A DNA stretch of 64,000 bases, from assembly GCA_011772495.1 (NCBI GenBank), contig WVZL01000004.1, positions 61,027 through 125,026 of the forward strand, written 5' to 3'. Both the position numbers and the translations under genes were made by a program. The notes beneath the pieces are model-generated. The model was not told the DNA's origin. It ran no database searches and worked only from the letters and a program-made list of their open reading frames with translations. Origin of the DNA: Candidatus Aminicenantota bacterium (GTDB lineage Bacteria > Acidobacteriota > Aminicenantia > Aminicenantales > Aminicenantaceae). This document shows, in pieces, positions 44,917 to 54,919 of this stretch. How positions within the stretch are numbered: position 1 is the first letter of the stretch; the number at the start of each line of letters is the position of its first letter.

Positions 44917-46473
44917 ATGATAAAGATTATCATAGATGACAAAACAGTCGAAGCTAAAGAAGGAACGACTGTCTTGTCAGCTGCCAAACTGGCAGGAATT
45001 CAGATCCCTCATCTCTGCTATCATGCTGCTTTTATTCCTGAGGGTTCCTGCCGGATGTGTTTGGTCGAGATTGAAGGATTTCCCAAGCTCGAGCTGGCTT
45101 GTTCTACCCAGGTCAAAGAAGATTTGAGAGTCTGGACTCAGTCCAAAAAAGTAACCGAGGCCAGGAAAGGAGTCTTGGAATTTATCCTAGCCGAACACCC
45201 TCTCGATTGTCCCATTTGTGATAAGGCAGGCGAATGCAAGTTACAGGACTACTATGAAGAGTATGGTCTGTTCGAAAGCCAGTTCAAGGAACTCAAAGAA
45301 AAAAGAGAGAAAAAAGTCAGCATTGGCGAAAGATTGATACTCGATCGGGAAAGATGCATCCTCTGCACCCGATGTGTTCGCTTCTTGAGAGAGGTGACCA
45401 AGACTCAAGAACTGGGTGTTTTCAATAGAGGTGTCCGTTCTGAGATTTCGACTTACGATGGCGAGCTGGTTGATAACAATTACTCGGGCAATTTGACTGA
45501 AGTCTGCCCAGTAGGAGCCATTACAGATACTGATTTTCGGTTTCAAATTCGATCCTGGTTTCTGCAGAAAGGCGATTCCATCTGTCCTCTTTGCAGCCGC
45601 GGGTGTAACATTTCTATAGAATACCATCCTGGGTTTGCTCGAATACCAAGGAAAAAGAGAGTATATCGAATCACGTCCAGAGAGAATCTGGCTGTGAACG
45701 ATTTTTGGATTTGTGATTTAGGCCGGTATGCTTATTCCTACCTCGATGAGAATAGGTTATCAAATTTTCTCTCTAGCCTTAACGGCAAGAACAAAAGATT
45801 CGATCAGGAGAGTGCTCTTCAGTTTGCGGCTCAAAAGATAAAAAAATTGTATGATAAGAAAAAAATCTCGAGAATGACTTTAATTCTCAATTCCTGGCTT
45901 ACTAACGAAGAGCTGTTCCTGGTGCGCAAGATTTTTAGGGATGATTTGAGAATGCAGAGAATATTCATGGTTGACCCATCTCAGGGGGAGAAAGACAAAA
46001 TGCTGCTGACTTCTGAAAGAAGTCCGAATAGAAAAGGAGCCGAAGAAATTGGTTTTGATTTTCAGTCTCTTGATTTCAAGGGATTAGCCGGCAAAACAGA
46101 CGTACTTGTCATGTTTGGCGAATATCTCTTGGACCTGGCTAGTCTGGAAGAAATAAAAGCAGTTCTGGAGGGAATAGAAACAAGCATCCTTTTTTCCTCG
46201 AAGGAAAGCGCCCTGGTCTCTCTTTTTGGCCTGGTCTTTCCCACAGCTTTAGCCGCTGAGAAAAGCGGCTCTTTTACAAATTGTGAAGGAAAGATACAGA
46301 GTTTTGAGCCTGTGTTGGAGTCGTGGGGAGAAAGCCGTCCGGAGTGGCAATTCCTGTTGGAATTGAGCAGGGAGCTAGACATAAATTCTAATTATTATAA
46401 TCAGATTGAATCAACGACTGCGGTTTTGGAGAAAATGAGAGAGGAAATTTCCTTTTTTCAGAAAGAAAAATGA
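44917..46473 (+). CDS. nuoG: NADH-quinone oxidoreductase subunit G (short form)
   Basis: 518 residues. N-terminal [2Fe-2S] domain (CYHAAFIPEGSCRMCLVEIEG), His-Cys3 cluster (HPLDCPICDKAGECKLQDYYEEYG), [4Fe-4S] pair (CILCTRCVRF, CPVGAITD), then a MopB-type FeS loop (CPLCSRGCNISIEYH). After that only about 250 residues of the molybdopterin-like domain remain, against 600 or more in E. coli, so it is a short NuoG. Such short forms occur in several phyla. nuoH starts inside its stop (ATGA). Confidence 0.93.
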   Translation: MIKIIIDDKTVEAKEGTTVLSAAKLAGIQIPHLCYHAAFIPEGSCRMCLVEIEGFPKLELACSTQVKEDLRVWTQSKKVTEARKGVLEFILAEHPLDCPICDKAGECKLQDYYEEYGLFESQFKELKEKREKKVSIGERLILDRERCILCTRCVRFLREVTKTQELGVFNRGVRSEISTYDGELVDNNYSGNLTEVCPVGAITDTDFRFQIRSWFLQKGDSICPLCSRGCNISIEYHPGFARIPRKKRVYRITSRENLAVNDFWICDLGRYAYSYLDENRLSNFLSSLNGKNKRFDQESALQFAAQKIKKLYDKKKISRMTLILNSWLTNEELFLVRKIFRDDLRMQRIFMVDPSQGEKDKMLLTSERSPNRKGAEEIGFDFQSLDFKGLAGKTDVLVMFGEYLLDLASLEEIKAVLEGIETSILFSSKESALVSLFGLVFPTALAAEKSGSFTNCEGKIQSFEPVLESWGESRPEWQFLLELSRELDINSNYYNQIESTTAVLEKMREEISFFQKEK

Positions 46474-47546
46474 TTGAATTTTTGATTCCCTTGATTAAAG
46501 TCATCCTAGCTCTGGTTTGGCTCCTTCTTTTGACTCTTTATGTGGCCGATTGGGTTGAAAGGAAAGAGAGTGCAATCATACATGATAGGATTGGAGCGAA
46601 CCGAGCTTCAATCTTTGGTCTCCGGATGATCGGCTTATTTCAACCCTTTGCCGATGCCATAAAAATGATATTTAAAGAGGATTTTACTCCTTCCTTTTCC
46701 AGAAAATTTCTTCATTCCTTAGCTCCCTTTCTCTCTTTTTTCTTTGTGGCGGTGACCATTGCTGCGATTCCTTTTGGCGATACCATCCGTATCGGGAGCC
46801 GAATCATTAAACTCCAAGTTCTTGATATAAACGTGACTCTGCTGTTTGTTCTGGCGATGATGTCTTTAGGGATTTACGGAGTCATCCTAGCTGGCTGGGC
46901 TTCTAATAACCGGTTCTCGCTTTTAGGAGGAATTAGAGGTGCAGCGCAGTTGATATCCTACGAGGTCGCTTTCGGTTTATCCTTGGTTGGCTTGATCATG
47001 ATCTATCCTTCCTTGAAGCTGTCCAGCATCGTTCATTCCCAGGGAGAGCTGCTTTTTGGTTTCATTCCCAAGTGGGGGATTTTTCTTCAACCTTTGGGAT
47101 TTATTGTTTTTCTTTTTGCTGCCTTAGCAGAAACGAAGAGGGTTCCTTTTGACCTTCCTGAAGGGGAATCGGAGATCATTGGATTCTACACTGAATACAG
47201 CGGCTTAAAGTGGGGACTGTTCATGATGACTGATGGTATGGAAATCGTCATTGTTTCTACCCTCATGACAACCCTCTTTTTCGGCGGCTGGCAGGTTCCT
47301 TGGCTTCAGGCAGATGGTTTTCACTGGCCATGGGGCGGGGAGTGGTTTCTTGCCTCCTGGATCGTGGTGATTTTACAAGTATTGGCTTTTAACTTGAAGG
47401 TTTTCTTTTTCTGCTGGTTCCAAGTGCTGTTGCGATGGACCTACCCTCGATTTCGTTATGATCAGCTCATGGACTTAGGCTGGAAACTTCTCATTCCCTT
47501 GAGCCTGGTCAATATCGTTGGCACAGGCATTATAATGAGTCTGTAA
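46470..47546 (+). CDS. nuoH: NADH-quinone oxidoreductase subunit H
   Basis: 358 residues, about eight helices. ERKESAIIHDRIGANRA, LFQPFADAIKMIFKEDF, AETKRVPFDLPEGESEI and TEYSGLKWGLFMM are the conserved ND1 motifs that link the peripheral arm to the membrane arm and line the quinone channel. ATG at 46470 overlaps nuoG. Confidence 0.96.
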   Translation: MIEFLIPLIKVILALVWLLLLTLYVADWVERKESAIIHDRIGANRASIFGLRMIGLFQPFADAIKMIFKEDFTPSFSRKFLHSLAPFLSFFFVAVTIAAIPFGDTIRIGSRIIKLQVLDINVTLLFVLAMMSLGIYGVILAGWASNNRFSLLGGIRGAAQLISYEVAFGLSLVGLIMIYPSLKLSSIVHSQGELLFGFIPKWGIFLQPLGFIVFLFAALAETKRVPFDLPEGESEIIGFYTEYSGLKWGLFMMTDGMEIVIVSTLMTTLFFGGWQVPWLQADGFHWPWGGEWFLASWIVVILQVLAFNLKVFFFCWFQVLLRWTYPRFRYDQLMDLGWKLLIPLSLVNIVGTGIIMSL

Positions 47547-47547
47547 A

Positions 47548-48021
47548 ATGATAAGAGCTTTAGGATATTTTATCGAAATTATCAGAGGAAGTCTGATCAC
47601 TGCCCGCCATTTTATGGCCAACATGTTCTTCCATATCCTGAAGGTCTTGGGAATAAAAACCAAGAGAAAGGGAGCTGTGACGATTCAATACCCAGAAGAA
47701 AAAAAAGAGCTGGCTTCAAGACACCGCAGCTTGCACCGTATCATGACCAGGGAAGATGGCCAGCCCCGTTGTGTTGTCTGTATGTTATGCGTTACAGTTT
47801 GTCCTTCGGAATGCATCTATGTCGAGGCAGCTGAAGACCCTGATCCAGAAATCCAGAAACGTCCTTCCCAATTTGTGATCGATCTCAACCGCTGCTGCTT
47901 TTGCGGCTTTTGCGTAGAGGCCTGCCCTGAGGATGCTATCAGAATGGACACGGGTAAGGTTGAAATTGCCCAGTACGACCGTCAAGATTTAATATACGAT
48001 TTGGATAAGCTTAAAGAATGA
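47548..48021 (+). CDS. nuoI: NADH-quinone oxidoreductase subunit I
   Basis: 157 residues with two [4Fe-4S] motifs, CVVCMLCVTVCPSECI and CCFCGFCVEACPEDAI, the N6a/N6b clusters. It is separated from nuoH by one base. It is the last nuo gene here: nuoJ, K, L, M and N do not follow. Confidence 0.95.
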   Translation: MIRALGYFIEIIRGSLITARHFMANMFFHILKVLGIKTKRKGAVTIQYPEEKKELASRHRSLHRIMTREDGQPRCVVCMLCVTVCPSECIYVEAAEDPDPEIQKRPSQFVIDLNRCCFCGFCVEACPEDAIRMDTGKVEIAQYDRQDLIYDLDKLKE

Positions 48022-48872
48022 GAATCGAGAAGCTCAACTTGGGGAGCTTTGAAATATACGGTCTTCAAGATGGGCTTTTTCATTTGGACGGGGGGGCTAT
48101 GTTCGGAGTTGTTCCCAAGGTTCTCTGGCAGAGAAAATTCCCTGCGGACGAAAGAAACCGGATAAAACTGGCGCTGAATTGTTTGCTCATCAAAACAAAA
48201 GATGCTCTGGTCTTGATCGAGACGGGAATAGGATCAAAATTAGACCCGAAGTCTTCTGACCTCTATTCCGTCAAGACAAAGCCTGGCCTTATTCCTTCCC
48301 TCTCTGAAGTTGGTTATGGGATAGAAGACCTGAATTTTGTTATCAACACTCATCTCCACTTTGATCATTGCGGCGGAAACACCTATAAAAACAACAAGGG
48401 GGAAATCGTCCCCACCTTTCCTAAGACAAAATACATTATCCAGAAAGGAGAATGGGAGTATGCTCTTCATCCCTGCTTAAGGGACAGAACTAGTTATCTG
48501 AATGATAATTTTCTCCCTTTAGAAAAACATGGCTTGGCGGGGCTAATCGAAGGGAACAAGAAGATTGTAGAGGGAGTGGAGGTTATCTTGGTCCCTGGAC
48601 ATACTGCCTTTCACCAGTGTGTCAAGGTTCAATCTCAGGGGAAAGCCCTTTTTTTCTTGGGTGATCTGGTCCCGACCTCCGGCCACATCGGGTTGCCCTA
48701 TATCATGAGTTATGATTTATACCCTCTAGAGACCTTAAAGAATAAGGAAATATATTATCAAGAGGCTATAAAAGAAGACTGGATCTTAGCCTTTAATCAT
48801 GATCCTGAGCATTATTTTGGAAAAGTCGAAAAAGACGGGGATAAATATAAATTCCAGCCTTTCCTTGCCTAG
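48018..48872 (+). CDS. Metallo-beta-lactamase-fold hydrolase
   Basis: 284 residues. The motif HLHFDHCGGN (HxHxDH), then PGHTAFHQCV, GDLVPTSGH and FNHDPEH supply the two-metal site. Its best family look is the AHL-lactonase/MBL hydrolase group. The substrate is unknown. The ATG overlaps the nuoI stop (ATGA), so it is translated with complex I although no function in it is known. Confidence 0.85.
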   Translation: MRIEKLNLGSFEIYGLQDGLFHLDGGAMFGVVPKVLWQRKFPADERNRIKLALNCLLIKTKDALVLIETGIGSKLDPKSSDLYSVKTKPGLIPSLSEVGYGIEDLNFVINTHLHFDHCGGNTYKNNKGEIVPTFPKTKYIIQKGEWEYALHPCLRDRTSYLNDNFLPLEKHGLAGLIEGNKKIVEGVEVILVPGHTAFHQCVKVQSQGKALFFLGDLVPTSGHIGLPYIMSYDLYPLETLKNKEIYYQEAIKEDWILAFNHDPEHYFGKVEKDGDKYKFQPFLA

Positions 48873-48908
48873 CTAGAGGATTCAAAAAAGCTTCCAAGAT
48901 ATTTCAAT

Positions 48909-48936
48909 TTGACTTTATTTAACGAAGGAATATAAT
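48909..48936 (+). promoter_or_regulatory. Sigma-70 promoter of the malic enzyme gene
   Basis: TTGACT (48909-48914), 16-base spacer, TATAAT (48931-48936). Transcription should start near 48943, giving a leader of about 59 bases before ATG 49002. Confidence 0.75.
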
Positions 48937-49001
48937 AAGAAATTCTTTTTAATAACTTCTATCATAAATATCATATTTAGTCATCATAAGGAGGAATAAG
49001 A

Positions 49002-50351
49002 ATGAAAGAGGTTACAGTCGAAGAGTTGCTAGCCAAGGCTGAACAACCCTCTAAGGATGCTCTGCGTCTTCATCCATATTACAAAGGAAAAGTTGGAGTC
49101 ACCCTTAAATGCAGAATCCGAGATTTTAATGATTTTGGTATTTGGTATACCCCTGGGGTAGCAGCTCCTTGTAAGGAGATTCACCAGGAAAAAGAGAAAG
49201 TCTATGAAATGACCAATAAATGGAATTTTGTGGCTGTTGTCTCAGACGGATCAAGAGTCCTGGGCTTGGGCAACATTGGTCCTGAAGCCGGCTTGCCTGT
49301 TATGGAAGGGAAAGCCCTCCTGTATAAATATTTAGGGGGAGTGGATGCTTTTCCAATCTGTCTTGATACCCAAGATCCAGAGGAGATTATACAGGCTGTC
49401 AAATGGATTCAACCCACCTTCGGAGGCATTAATCTGGAGGATATTGCCCATCCAAAATGTTTTCATATCCTGGACACTTTGAGGAAAGAAATGGAGATCC
49501 CAGTCTGGCATGATGACCAACAGGGAACAGCCTGCGTAACATTAGCCGGTCTTCTTAACGCCTTAAAAATAGTTAATAAAAATATCAATCAAGTAAAAAT
49601 CGCTTTGATTGGTGCCGGGGCCGCAAATATTGCCATCGCTAGACTCATCGTAACCGCGGGTGTTGACCCTAAAAACATAATCGCAGTGGATTCGAAAGGA
49701 ATACTCCACAAAGACAGGGGAGACCGAGAGACTCTAAAGACGAAATACAAAGAGAAGTGGAATCTGTGTCTTACCACCAATAGTGAGGGAAGAAAAGGAG
49801 ATATCCCTGAAGCCATGCAAGGAGCAGATGTTCTGATTTCAGCCTCCAAACCAGGACCAGGAACAGTAAAAAAAGAATGGGTAAAAACAATGGCCAAAGA
49901 TGCAATCGTTTTTGCGGAGGCGAATCCCATTCCTGAAATCTGGCCCTGGGAAGCCAAAGAAGCAGGAGCTCGTATCATTGCCACGGGCCGCTCTGATTTT
50001 CCCAATCAAGTCAACAATTCGCTCGGGTTTCCAGGAATTTTTAGAGGCGCTTTGGACATAAGAGCTATTCAGATTACAGATGAAATGTGCATAGAGGCTG
50101 CTAGAGAGTTAGCCAAGGTAGCCGAGGACAATGGAATTCATGAAGAATACATCATTCCCAATATGGATGAATGGGAGGTTTTCCCGAGAGAATCTGTGGC
50201 CGTTGGTTCTAAAGGTATTGAACAAGGAGTCGCCAGGATTAAAGGCTCACCCGAAGAGAGGTTCAAACTGGCAGAGAGCATCATTAAAACAGCTAGAGAG
50301 CAGGTCAAGATGATGATGAAAGATGGATTCATCACCGACCCTGATAAATAA
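49002..50351 (+). CDS. NAD(P)-dependent malic enzyme (oxaloacetate-decarboxylating)
   Basis: 449 residues, without the C-terminal phosphotransacetylase domain of long MaeB proteins. Substrate region FGIWYTPGVAAPC, VVSDGSRVLGLGNIGPEAGLPVMEGK, and the HDDQQGTACVTLAGLLNAL segment with metal-binding Asp; NAD(P) site LIGAGAANIAIARLI; ATGRSDFPNQVNNSLGFPGIFRGAL is conserved. AAGGAGG stands before ATG 49002. It converts malate to pyruvate and CO2. Cofactor preference is not clear from sequence. Confidence 0.93.
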   Translation: MKEVTVEELLAKAEQPSKDALRLHPYYKGKVGVTLKCRIRDFNDFGIWYTPGVAAPCKEIHQEKEKVYEMTNKWNFVAVVSDGSRVLGLGNIGPEAGLPVMEGKALLYKYLGGVDAFPICLDTQDPEEIIQAVKWIQPTFGGINLEDIAHPKCFHILDTLRKEMEIPVWHDDQQGTACVTLAGLLNALKIVNKNINQVKIALIGAGAANIAIARLIVTAGVDPKNIIAVDSKGILHKDRGDRETLKTKYKEKWNLCLTTNSEGRKGDIPEAMQGADVLISASKPGPGTVKKEWVKTMAKDAIVFAEANPIPEIWPWEAKEAGARIIATGRSDFPNQVNNSLGFPGIFRGALDIRAIQITDEMCIEAARELAKVAEDNGIHEEYIIPNMDEWEVFPRESVAVGSKGIEQGVARIKGSPEERFKLAESIIKTAREQVKMMMKDGFITDPDK

Positions 50352-50503
50352 AAATAGATATTAGAACGAAAACAAAATAAGTTTTACAAGAGATCATAAA
50401 GACAAGGGATTATAATCACCGCATAACGCTCTAGTATATAAAACAGCTGGAGTCCCATCAATAAATCTGAAAGAAAATTTTTAAAAGATTCTAAAACAAA
50501 ATA

Positions 50504-50524
50504 CTTGACAAATATACACTCATA
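50504..50524. promoter_or_regulatory. HAIR-like operator for HspR over the dnaK -35 box
   Basis: CTTGACA, seven bases, ACTCATA. The known HAIR operator of HspR is CTTGAGT-N7-ACTCAAG: the two inner arms match at 5 of 7 positions each and the spacing is exact. The left arm contains the -35 TTGACA. hspR lies third in the operon, so autoregulation of dnaK-dnaJ-hspR by HspR is the natural reading. Operator identity is inferred from this match. Confidence 0.6.
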
Positions 50525-50533
50525 TTTTATATT
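50505..50533 (+). promoter_or_regulatory. Sigma-70 promoter of the dnaK operon
   Basis: Perfect TTGACA (50505-50510), 17-base spacer, TATATT (50528-50533). Start of transcription near 50540, about 21 bases before ATG 50561, with GGAGGAAG as Shine-Dalgarno. Confidence 0.8.
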
Positions 50534-50560
50534 ATTAATAGACTAAATTAGGAGGAAGAA

Positions 50561-52492
50561 ATGGCCAAAACGATAGGCATTGATTTAGGTACTACGAATT
50601 CTGTTGTGGCTGTCATGGAAGGAGATAAGGCTACTGTCATCCCCAACGAGGAAGGCGGACGAACGACTCCTTCAGTGGTTGCCTTTAACGAAAAAGGAGA
50701 AAGGATGGTTGGCCAGGTTGCCAAGAGGCAGAGGGTCACCAATCCAGAGAACACAATTTATTCTATAAAGAGATTTATGGGGCGTCGTTTCAAAGAAGTT
50801 CCAGCAGAGATAAAACAAGTTCCCTTCAAGGTCACAGAACATTCTAACGGAGATGTAAGGATTGAAACTCTAGGGAAGAAATATGCTCCTCCGGAGCTAT
50901 CGGCTATAGTCTTACAGAAGCTAAAAAAAGCTGCCGAAGATTATCTGGGTGAAAAGGTCGAGAGCGCTGTTATCACAGTGCCGGCCTATTTCAACGACAG
51001 TCAGCGAAAGGCCACTAAAGACGCAGGAAAAATTGCGGGATTGAAGGTAGAAAGGATTATCAACGAACCTACCGCTGCAGCTCTAGCCTACGGAATGGAG
51101 AAGAAGAAGGATCAGACTATTGCTGTCTACGATTTCGGAGGAGGAACGTTTGATATATCTATCCTCGAGGTTGGCGAAGGAGTGGTGGAGGTCAAAGCCA
51201 CCAATGGAGATACTCATCTTGGAGGGGATGATATTGATCAGAAGGTTCAAGAATGGCTTGTTTCAGAGTTTAAGAAAGAATCTGGGATTGATGTGGCCAA
51301 GGATAAAATGGCCTTACAAAGGTTAAAAGAAGCAGCCGAAAAGGCGAAAATGGAACTTTCCACCACCATGGAAACAGAGATCAACCTTCCTTTTGTCACC
51401 GCAGATGCCTCTGGTCCCAAGCATCTTTTAATGAAACTCTCCAGAGCCAAATTAGAGCAGCTGATGGATGCAATCATTCAAAGGACAGTGGAACCCTGCA
51501 AGCAGGCCTTAGCCGATGCTAATTTGAAAGCTGGGGATATTGATGAGGTTATTCTGGTTGGAGGATCGACCAGAATTCCAAAGGTCCAACAGTTAGTTAA
51601 AGAGCTTTTTGGAAAAGAACCCCATAAAGGTGTAAATCCTGATGAGGTGGTTGCTGTTGGAGCCGCTATTCAGGGTGCGGTTTTGGCTGGAGATGTCAAA
51701 GATGTTCTTCTCTTGGATGTCACTCCTTTGACTCTGGGAATCGAGACCTTGGGGGGAGTTTTCACCAAGATGATTGCCAGAAACACGACTATTCCGACCA
51801 AGAAAACTGAAGTATTCTCCACTGCCGCTGATAACCAGCCGAGCGTAGAAATACATGTCCTCCAGGGAGAAAGGGAAATGGCCGCTGATAACCGTACCTT
51901 GGGCCGTTTTCATCTCGATGGTATTCCCCCGGCCCCAAGAGGTATTCCTAAGATAGAAGTCACTTTTGACATTGATGCTAATGGGATTCTTCATGTTTCT
52001 GCCAAGGATATGGGAACCGGAAAACAACAGGCTATTACCATTACAGGACATAGTGGATTAGACGAAAAAGAAATCGATAATATGGTTAAAGATGCCGAGG
52101 TTCATGCTGATGAGGATAAAAAGCGAAGAGAGCTGATCGATGCTAAGAACCAAGCAGATCAAATGGTCTACGGTCTAGAGAAGCTCTTGAGGGAGAACAA
52201 GGATAAAATCCCTGAGGAGGAAGCTAAGCGAATTCAGTCCGAGATCGAGAATACTAAGAAGGCTATCGAAGGCGAAAACGTAGAGGCGATAAAACAGGCG
52301 GTGGAATCTCTTTCCCAAGCTTCCCATAAGCTCACCGAAATGATGTACCAACAGGCCGCTCAACAGCAGGCTCAACAGGGACAGGCTCAGCAGTCAGCAT
52401 CTGATCAGGCTGGAGAAAAAGGCTCTGAAGAAGGTGCTGCTGAGGAAGAAGTCATCGATGCTGAAGTCGTGGACGAAGACAAGAAAAAATAA
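50561..52492 (+). CDS. dnaK: Chaperone DnaK (Hsp70)
   Basis: 643 residues. [17 protein letters not shown] at the N-terminus, [24 protein letters not shown] [35 protein letters not shown] and [11 protein letters not shown] in the ATPase domain; a substrate-binding domain from about residue 395 and a Gln-rich and acidic tail ending [13 protein letters not shown]-like N-terminal sequence and length are normal for bacterial Hsp70. grpE is not present next to it. Confidence 0.97.
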   Translation: MAKTIGIDLGTTNSVVAVMEGDKATVIPNEEGGRTTPSVVAFNEKGERMVGQVAKRQRVTNPENTIYSIKRFMGRRFKEVPAEIKQVPFKVTEHSNGDVRIETLGKKYAPPELSAIVLQKLKKAAEDYLGEKVESAVITVPAYFNDSQRKATKDAGKIAGLKVERIINEPTAAALAYGMEKKKDQTIAVYDFGGGTFDISILEVGEGVVEVKATNGDTHLGGDDIDQKVQEWLVSEFKKESGIDVAKDKMALQRLKEAAEKAKMELSTTMETEINLPFVTADASGPKHLLMKLSRAKLEQLMDAIIQRTVEPCKQALADANLKAGDIDEVILVGGSTRIPKVQQLVKELFGKEPHKGVNPDEVVAVGAAIQGAVLAGDVKDVLLLDVTPLTLGIETLGGVFTKMIARNTTIPTKKTEVFSTAADNQPSVEIHVLQGEREMAADNRTLGRFHLDGIPPAPRGIPKIEVTFDIDANGILHVSAKDMGTGKQQAITITGHSGLDEKEIDNMVKDAEVHADEDKKRRELIDAKNQADQMVYGLEKLLRENKDKIPEEEAKRIQSEIENTKKAIEGENVEAIKQAVESLSQASHKLTEMMYQQAAQQQAQQGQAQQSASDQAGEKGSEEGAAEEEVIDAEVVDEDKKK

Positions 52493-52561
52493 TTTTAATT
52501 GAATTCTTTATCCTAAAGTATCATAATTTCTAACGCCCTTGTAAAAGGAATGGGATGACGG

Positions 52562-53668
52562 ATGGATAAAGACTACTACAAAATCTTAGGAGTAGACCGC
52601 AAAGCTCCTTTAGCTGAAATAAAAAAAGCCTACCGGAAACTAGCTCGAAAGTACCACCCTGACCTCAATCCAGGCGACAAAGCTGCCGAAGCGAAGTTCA
52701 AAGAAATTCAGGAAGCATACTCTGTCCTGAGCAATCCCAAGAAAAAGAGCCAGTACGACCAGTTTGGCTATGTAGGAGACGTTCCTCCAGGGGGTGCACA
52801 ATACAGGGCTTATACAGGAGGCTTTGAGGGATTTGATTTTGCTGACTTTGGGTCTTCGACTTTCAGAGATTTCTTTGAAAATATATTCGGAGGAGGTGCG
52901 CCTCAAGCTCGGATGAGAGCCGAGAAAGGAGAGGACCTCCACTATACGATGAAGGTGGGTTTTGAAGATGCTATCCATGGCTTGCAGACAAAGATAAAGC
53001 TGAATCGCATGGTCACCTGTCAAACGTGTGGCGGTCAGGGGCATATTCAAAAAGGAACTCAGCAAGTCTGCCCAGCGTGTGGAGGAAGTGGACAACAAGC
53101 AATCCAGAGGGGATTCATGAAGTTTTCGACACCATGTTCCGCCTGTGGAGGGACTGGGAAAACTGTAGGAGAGGAATGCCCGACTTGCCGTGGTCAAGCT
53201 CTGATTCTAAAATCAGAAATGATTAACGTCAGAATCCCGGGAGGAGTCAACACAGGCTCAAAAGTTCGGATTGCTGGAAAGGGAAACGGAGGGAAGAAGG
53301 GAGCACCTCCAGGAGATCTATTCATCACCATCGAGGTTAATCCTCATCCGCTCTTCCGGCGTGAAGGCTCGAATATTTACCTGAGACTGCCGCTTACGGT
53401 CCCAGAGGCGACCTTGGGCGCCAAGATTGAAGTTCCCACTTTCTATGGGCAGACGACAATCAAAATTCCACCTGGGACAAAATGTGGACAGAAGTTCAGG
53501 CTAAGAGATAAGGGTGCTCCTGTACCAGGCAAAAAAGTTCGAGGTGACCAATTTGTTGAGGTGTCCATCGTTCCTCCTCCTTACAATGACGAGAGGATTA
53601 GAGAATTGATGAGAGAATTGCAGAGAATTTCCACTCAAAATCCTCGTGAAAAAATAGGAATCCACTGA
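52562..53668 (+). CDS. dnaJ: Chaperone DnaJ (Hsp40)
   Basis: 368 residues: J domain ([22 protein letters not shown]... with HPDLNPGD), G/F-rich region, four CxxCxGxG zinc motifs ([32 protein letters not shown]) and the C-terminal substrate domains. The last zinc motif is CPTCRGQA, with Arg-Gly-Gln in place of Gly-x-Gly, a mild deviation. It stimulates DnaK ATPase. A 69-base gap follows dnaK, and one base separates it from hspR. Confidence 0.96.
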   Translation: MDKDYYKILGVDRKAPLAEIKKAYRKLARKYHPDLNPGDKAAEAKFKEIQEAYSVLSNPKKKSQYDQFGYVGDVPPGGAQYRAYTGGFEGFDFADFGSSTFRDFFENIFGGGAPQARMRAEKGEDLHYTMKVGFEDAIHGLQTKIKLNRMVTCQTCGGQGHIQKGTQQVCPACGGSGQQAIQRGFMKFSTPCSACGGTGKTVGEECPTCRGQALILKSEMINVRIPGGVNTGSKVRIAGKGNGGKKGAPPGDLFITIEVNPHPLFRREGSNIYLRLPLTVPEATLGAKIEVPTFYGQTTIKIPPGTKCGQKFRLRDKGAPVPGKKVRGDQFVEVSIVPPPYNDERIRELMRELQRISTQNPREKIGIH

Positions 53669-53669
53669 G

Positions 53670-54074
53670 ATGGATGAAGGTAAAGAAACTAAAAAATATT
53701 ATCACATCAGCAGTGTATCCAAGATGTATAATATCCATCCCCAGACTCTCAGGTTGTACGAAAGGGAAGGCTTGTTAAAGCCTTCGCGAAGCGAAAAAAA
53801 CACCCGACTCTACACCGACCAAGACCTGAGAGAGCTGGAGTTGATCCTGAACTTGTCGAGAGAATTGGGTGTCAACCTGGCCGGAATCGATGTGATCTTG
53901 AACATGAGAAAGAAAATTCAACAGATGGAAAAAGAAGTCAACCAGTTTTTAGAATATGTAAGAAGAGAGTTCTTCGAGGGGCGGGAAGAAGAGTTTGAGA
54001 TAAAGAAGGACAGTTTGGTCCGGATCATGCCGGCCAAAATCATAAAAATAGAAAAGGTGAAGAGCAAAGAATGA
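53670..54074 (+). CDS. hspR: MerR-family heat-shock repressor HspR
   Basis: 134 residues. YHISSVSKMYNIHPQTLRLYEREGL is the MerR-type helix-turn-helix and wing start, followed by RLYTDQDLRELELI and a coiled-coil region with the GVNLAGIDVIL signature of HspR. HspR represses dnaK-type operons by binding HAIR sites, and one degenerate copy lies at the dnaK promoter. The extended C-terminal half is Glu/Arg-rich. It ends in ATGA overlapping the sigma factor start. Confidence 0.9.
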   Translation: MDEGKETKKYYHISSVSKMYNIHPQTLRLYEREGLLKPSRSEKNTRLYTDQDLRELELILNLSRELGVNLAGIDVILNMRKKIQQMEKEVNQFLEYVRREFFEGREEEFEIKKDSLVRIMPAKIIKIEKVKSKE

Positions 54075-54919
54075 AAGGCGAATACGACGATTACCTCACC
54101 TCGAAGAATCTAAGGCTCTACTTGAATCAGATCAGCAAATTTCCTACTCTGGACGATGAGGAAGAGAAAAGACTTGGTGAGCTCATCCGCGAGGGTGACA
54201 AGGACGCCCTGAAAAAACTGATCGAAGCGAATCTGAGGTTTGTGGTCTCTTATGCCAAGAAATACAGGGGAATTGGCTTAGGCTTGCTAGACCTGATCAA
54301 CGAAGGTAACTTAGGGCTGATAGAGGCAGCAAAGAGGTTTGATCCTCGTCGTAACGTTAAGTTCATCTCCTATGCTGTGTGGTGGATAAGACAGGCTATC
54401 ATTCATGCTCTGACTCGCTATTCTCGGATTTATAATCTTCCCCAGAAACTGTCTGATCAAATATCGACGATGAAGAAGAAGACCGCTGAACTGAAGGTCA
54501 AGCTGGACCGAGAACCAACCCGGGAAGAAATCGCCAAAAGTATGGGGATAACAGAAGAGGATGTTGAGGATTTGCTCCTGCTGGGGGAAGAAAAAGTCTC
54601 CTTGAGCGACAAATTTCATGGCGAGGAGATGGAGGTGGGAGATAAAATTAAGGATAGTATTGCTCCTTCAGTGGAATATGAAATTATTAGGTCCTCTATC
54701 CAGAGCGAAATCAGGGAATTGTTGGAAGGGTTGAATGAAAAGGAAGCATTAGTGCTGAAGCTGCGGTTTGGGTTAGATGACCATCAGCCGAGAACACTCC
54801 AGGAAATCGGAGACATGTTGAACCTATCCCGAGAAAGAGTCAGACAGATTGAGCAAAAAGCGATGAGAAAGCTCTCTCGCTCTCATAAGCTTCAACAACT
54901 CAGAGGATATTTGAACTGA
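54071..54919 (+). CDS. Sigma-70 family RNA polymerase sigma factor, group 2/3 like
   Basis: 282 residues. No region 1.1; starts with region 1.2 (YLTSKNLRLYLNQISKFPTL), then region 2 (ANLRFVVSYAKKYRG, LLDLINEGNLGLIEAAKRFD, FISYAVWWIRQAI), region 3 (EPTREEIAKSMGITEEDVEDL) and region 4 (LNEKEALVLKLRFGLDD... LSRERVRQIEQKA). The full set of conserved regions favours an RpoD-related alternative sigma (group 2, like RpoS) rather than ECF. It overlaps hspR by 4 bases, implying coupled expression with the heat-shock operon. Confidence 0.9.
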   Translation: MKGEYDDYLTSKNLRLYLNQISKFPTLDDEEEKRLGELIREGDKDALKKLIEANLRFVVSYAKKYRGIGLGLLDLINEGNLGLIEAAKRFDPRRNVKFISYAVWWIRQAIIHALTRYSRIYNLPQKLSDQISTMKKKTAELKVKLDREPTREEIAKSMGITEEDVEDLLLLGEEKVSLSDKFHGEEMEVGDKIKDSIAPSVEYEIIRSSIQSEIRELLEGLNEKEALVLKLRFGLDDHQPRTLQEIGDMLNLSRERVRQIEQKAMRKLSRSHKLQQLRGYLN

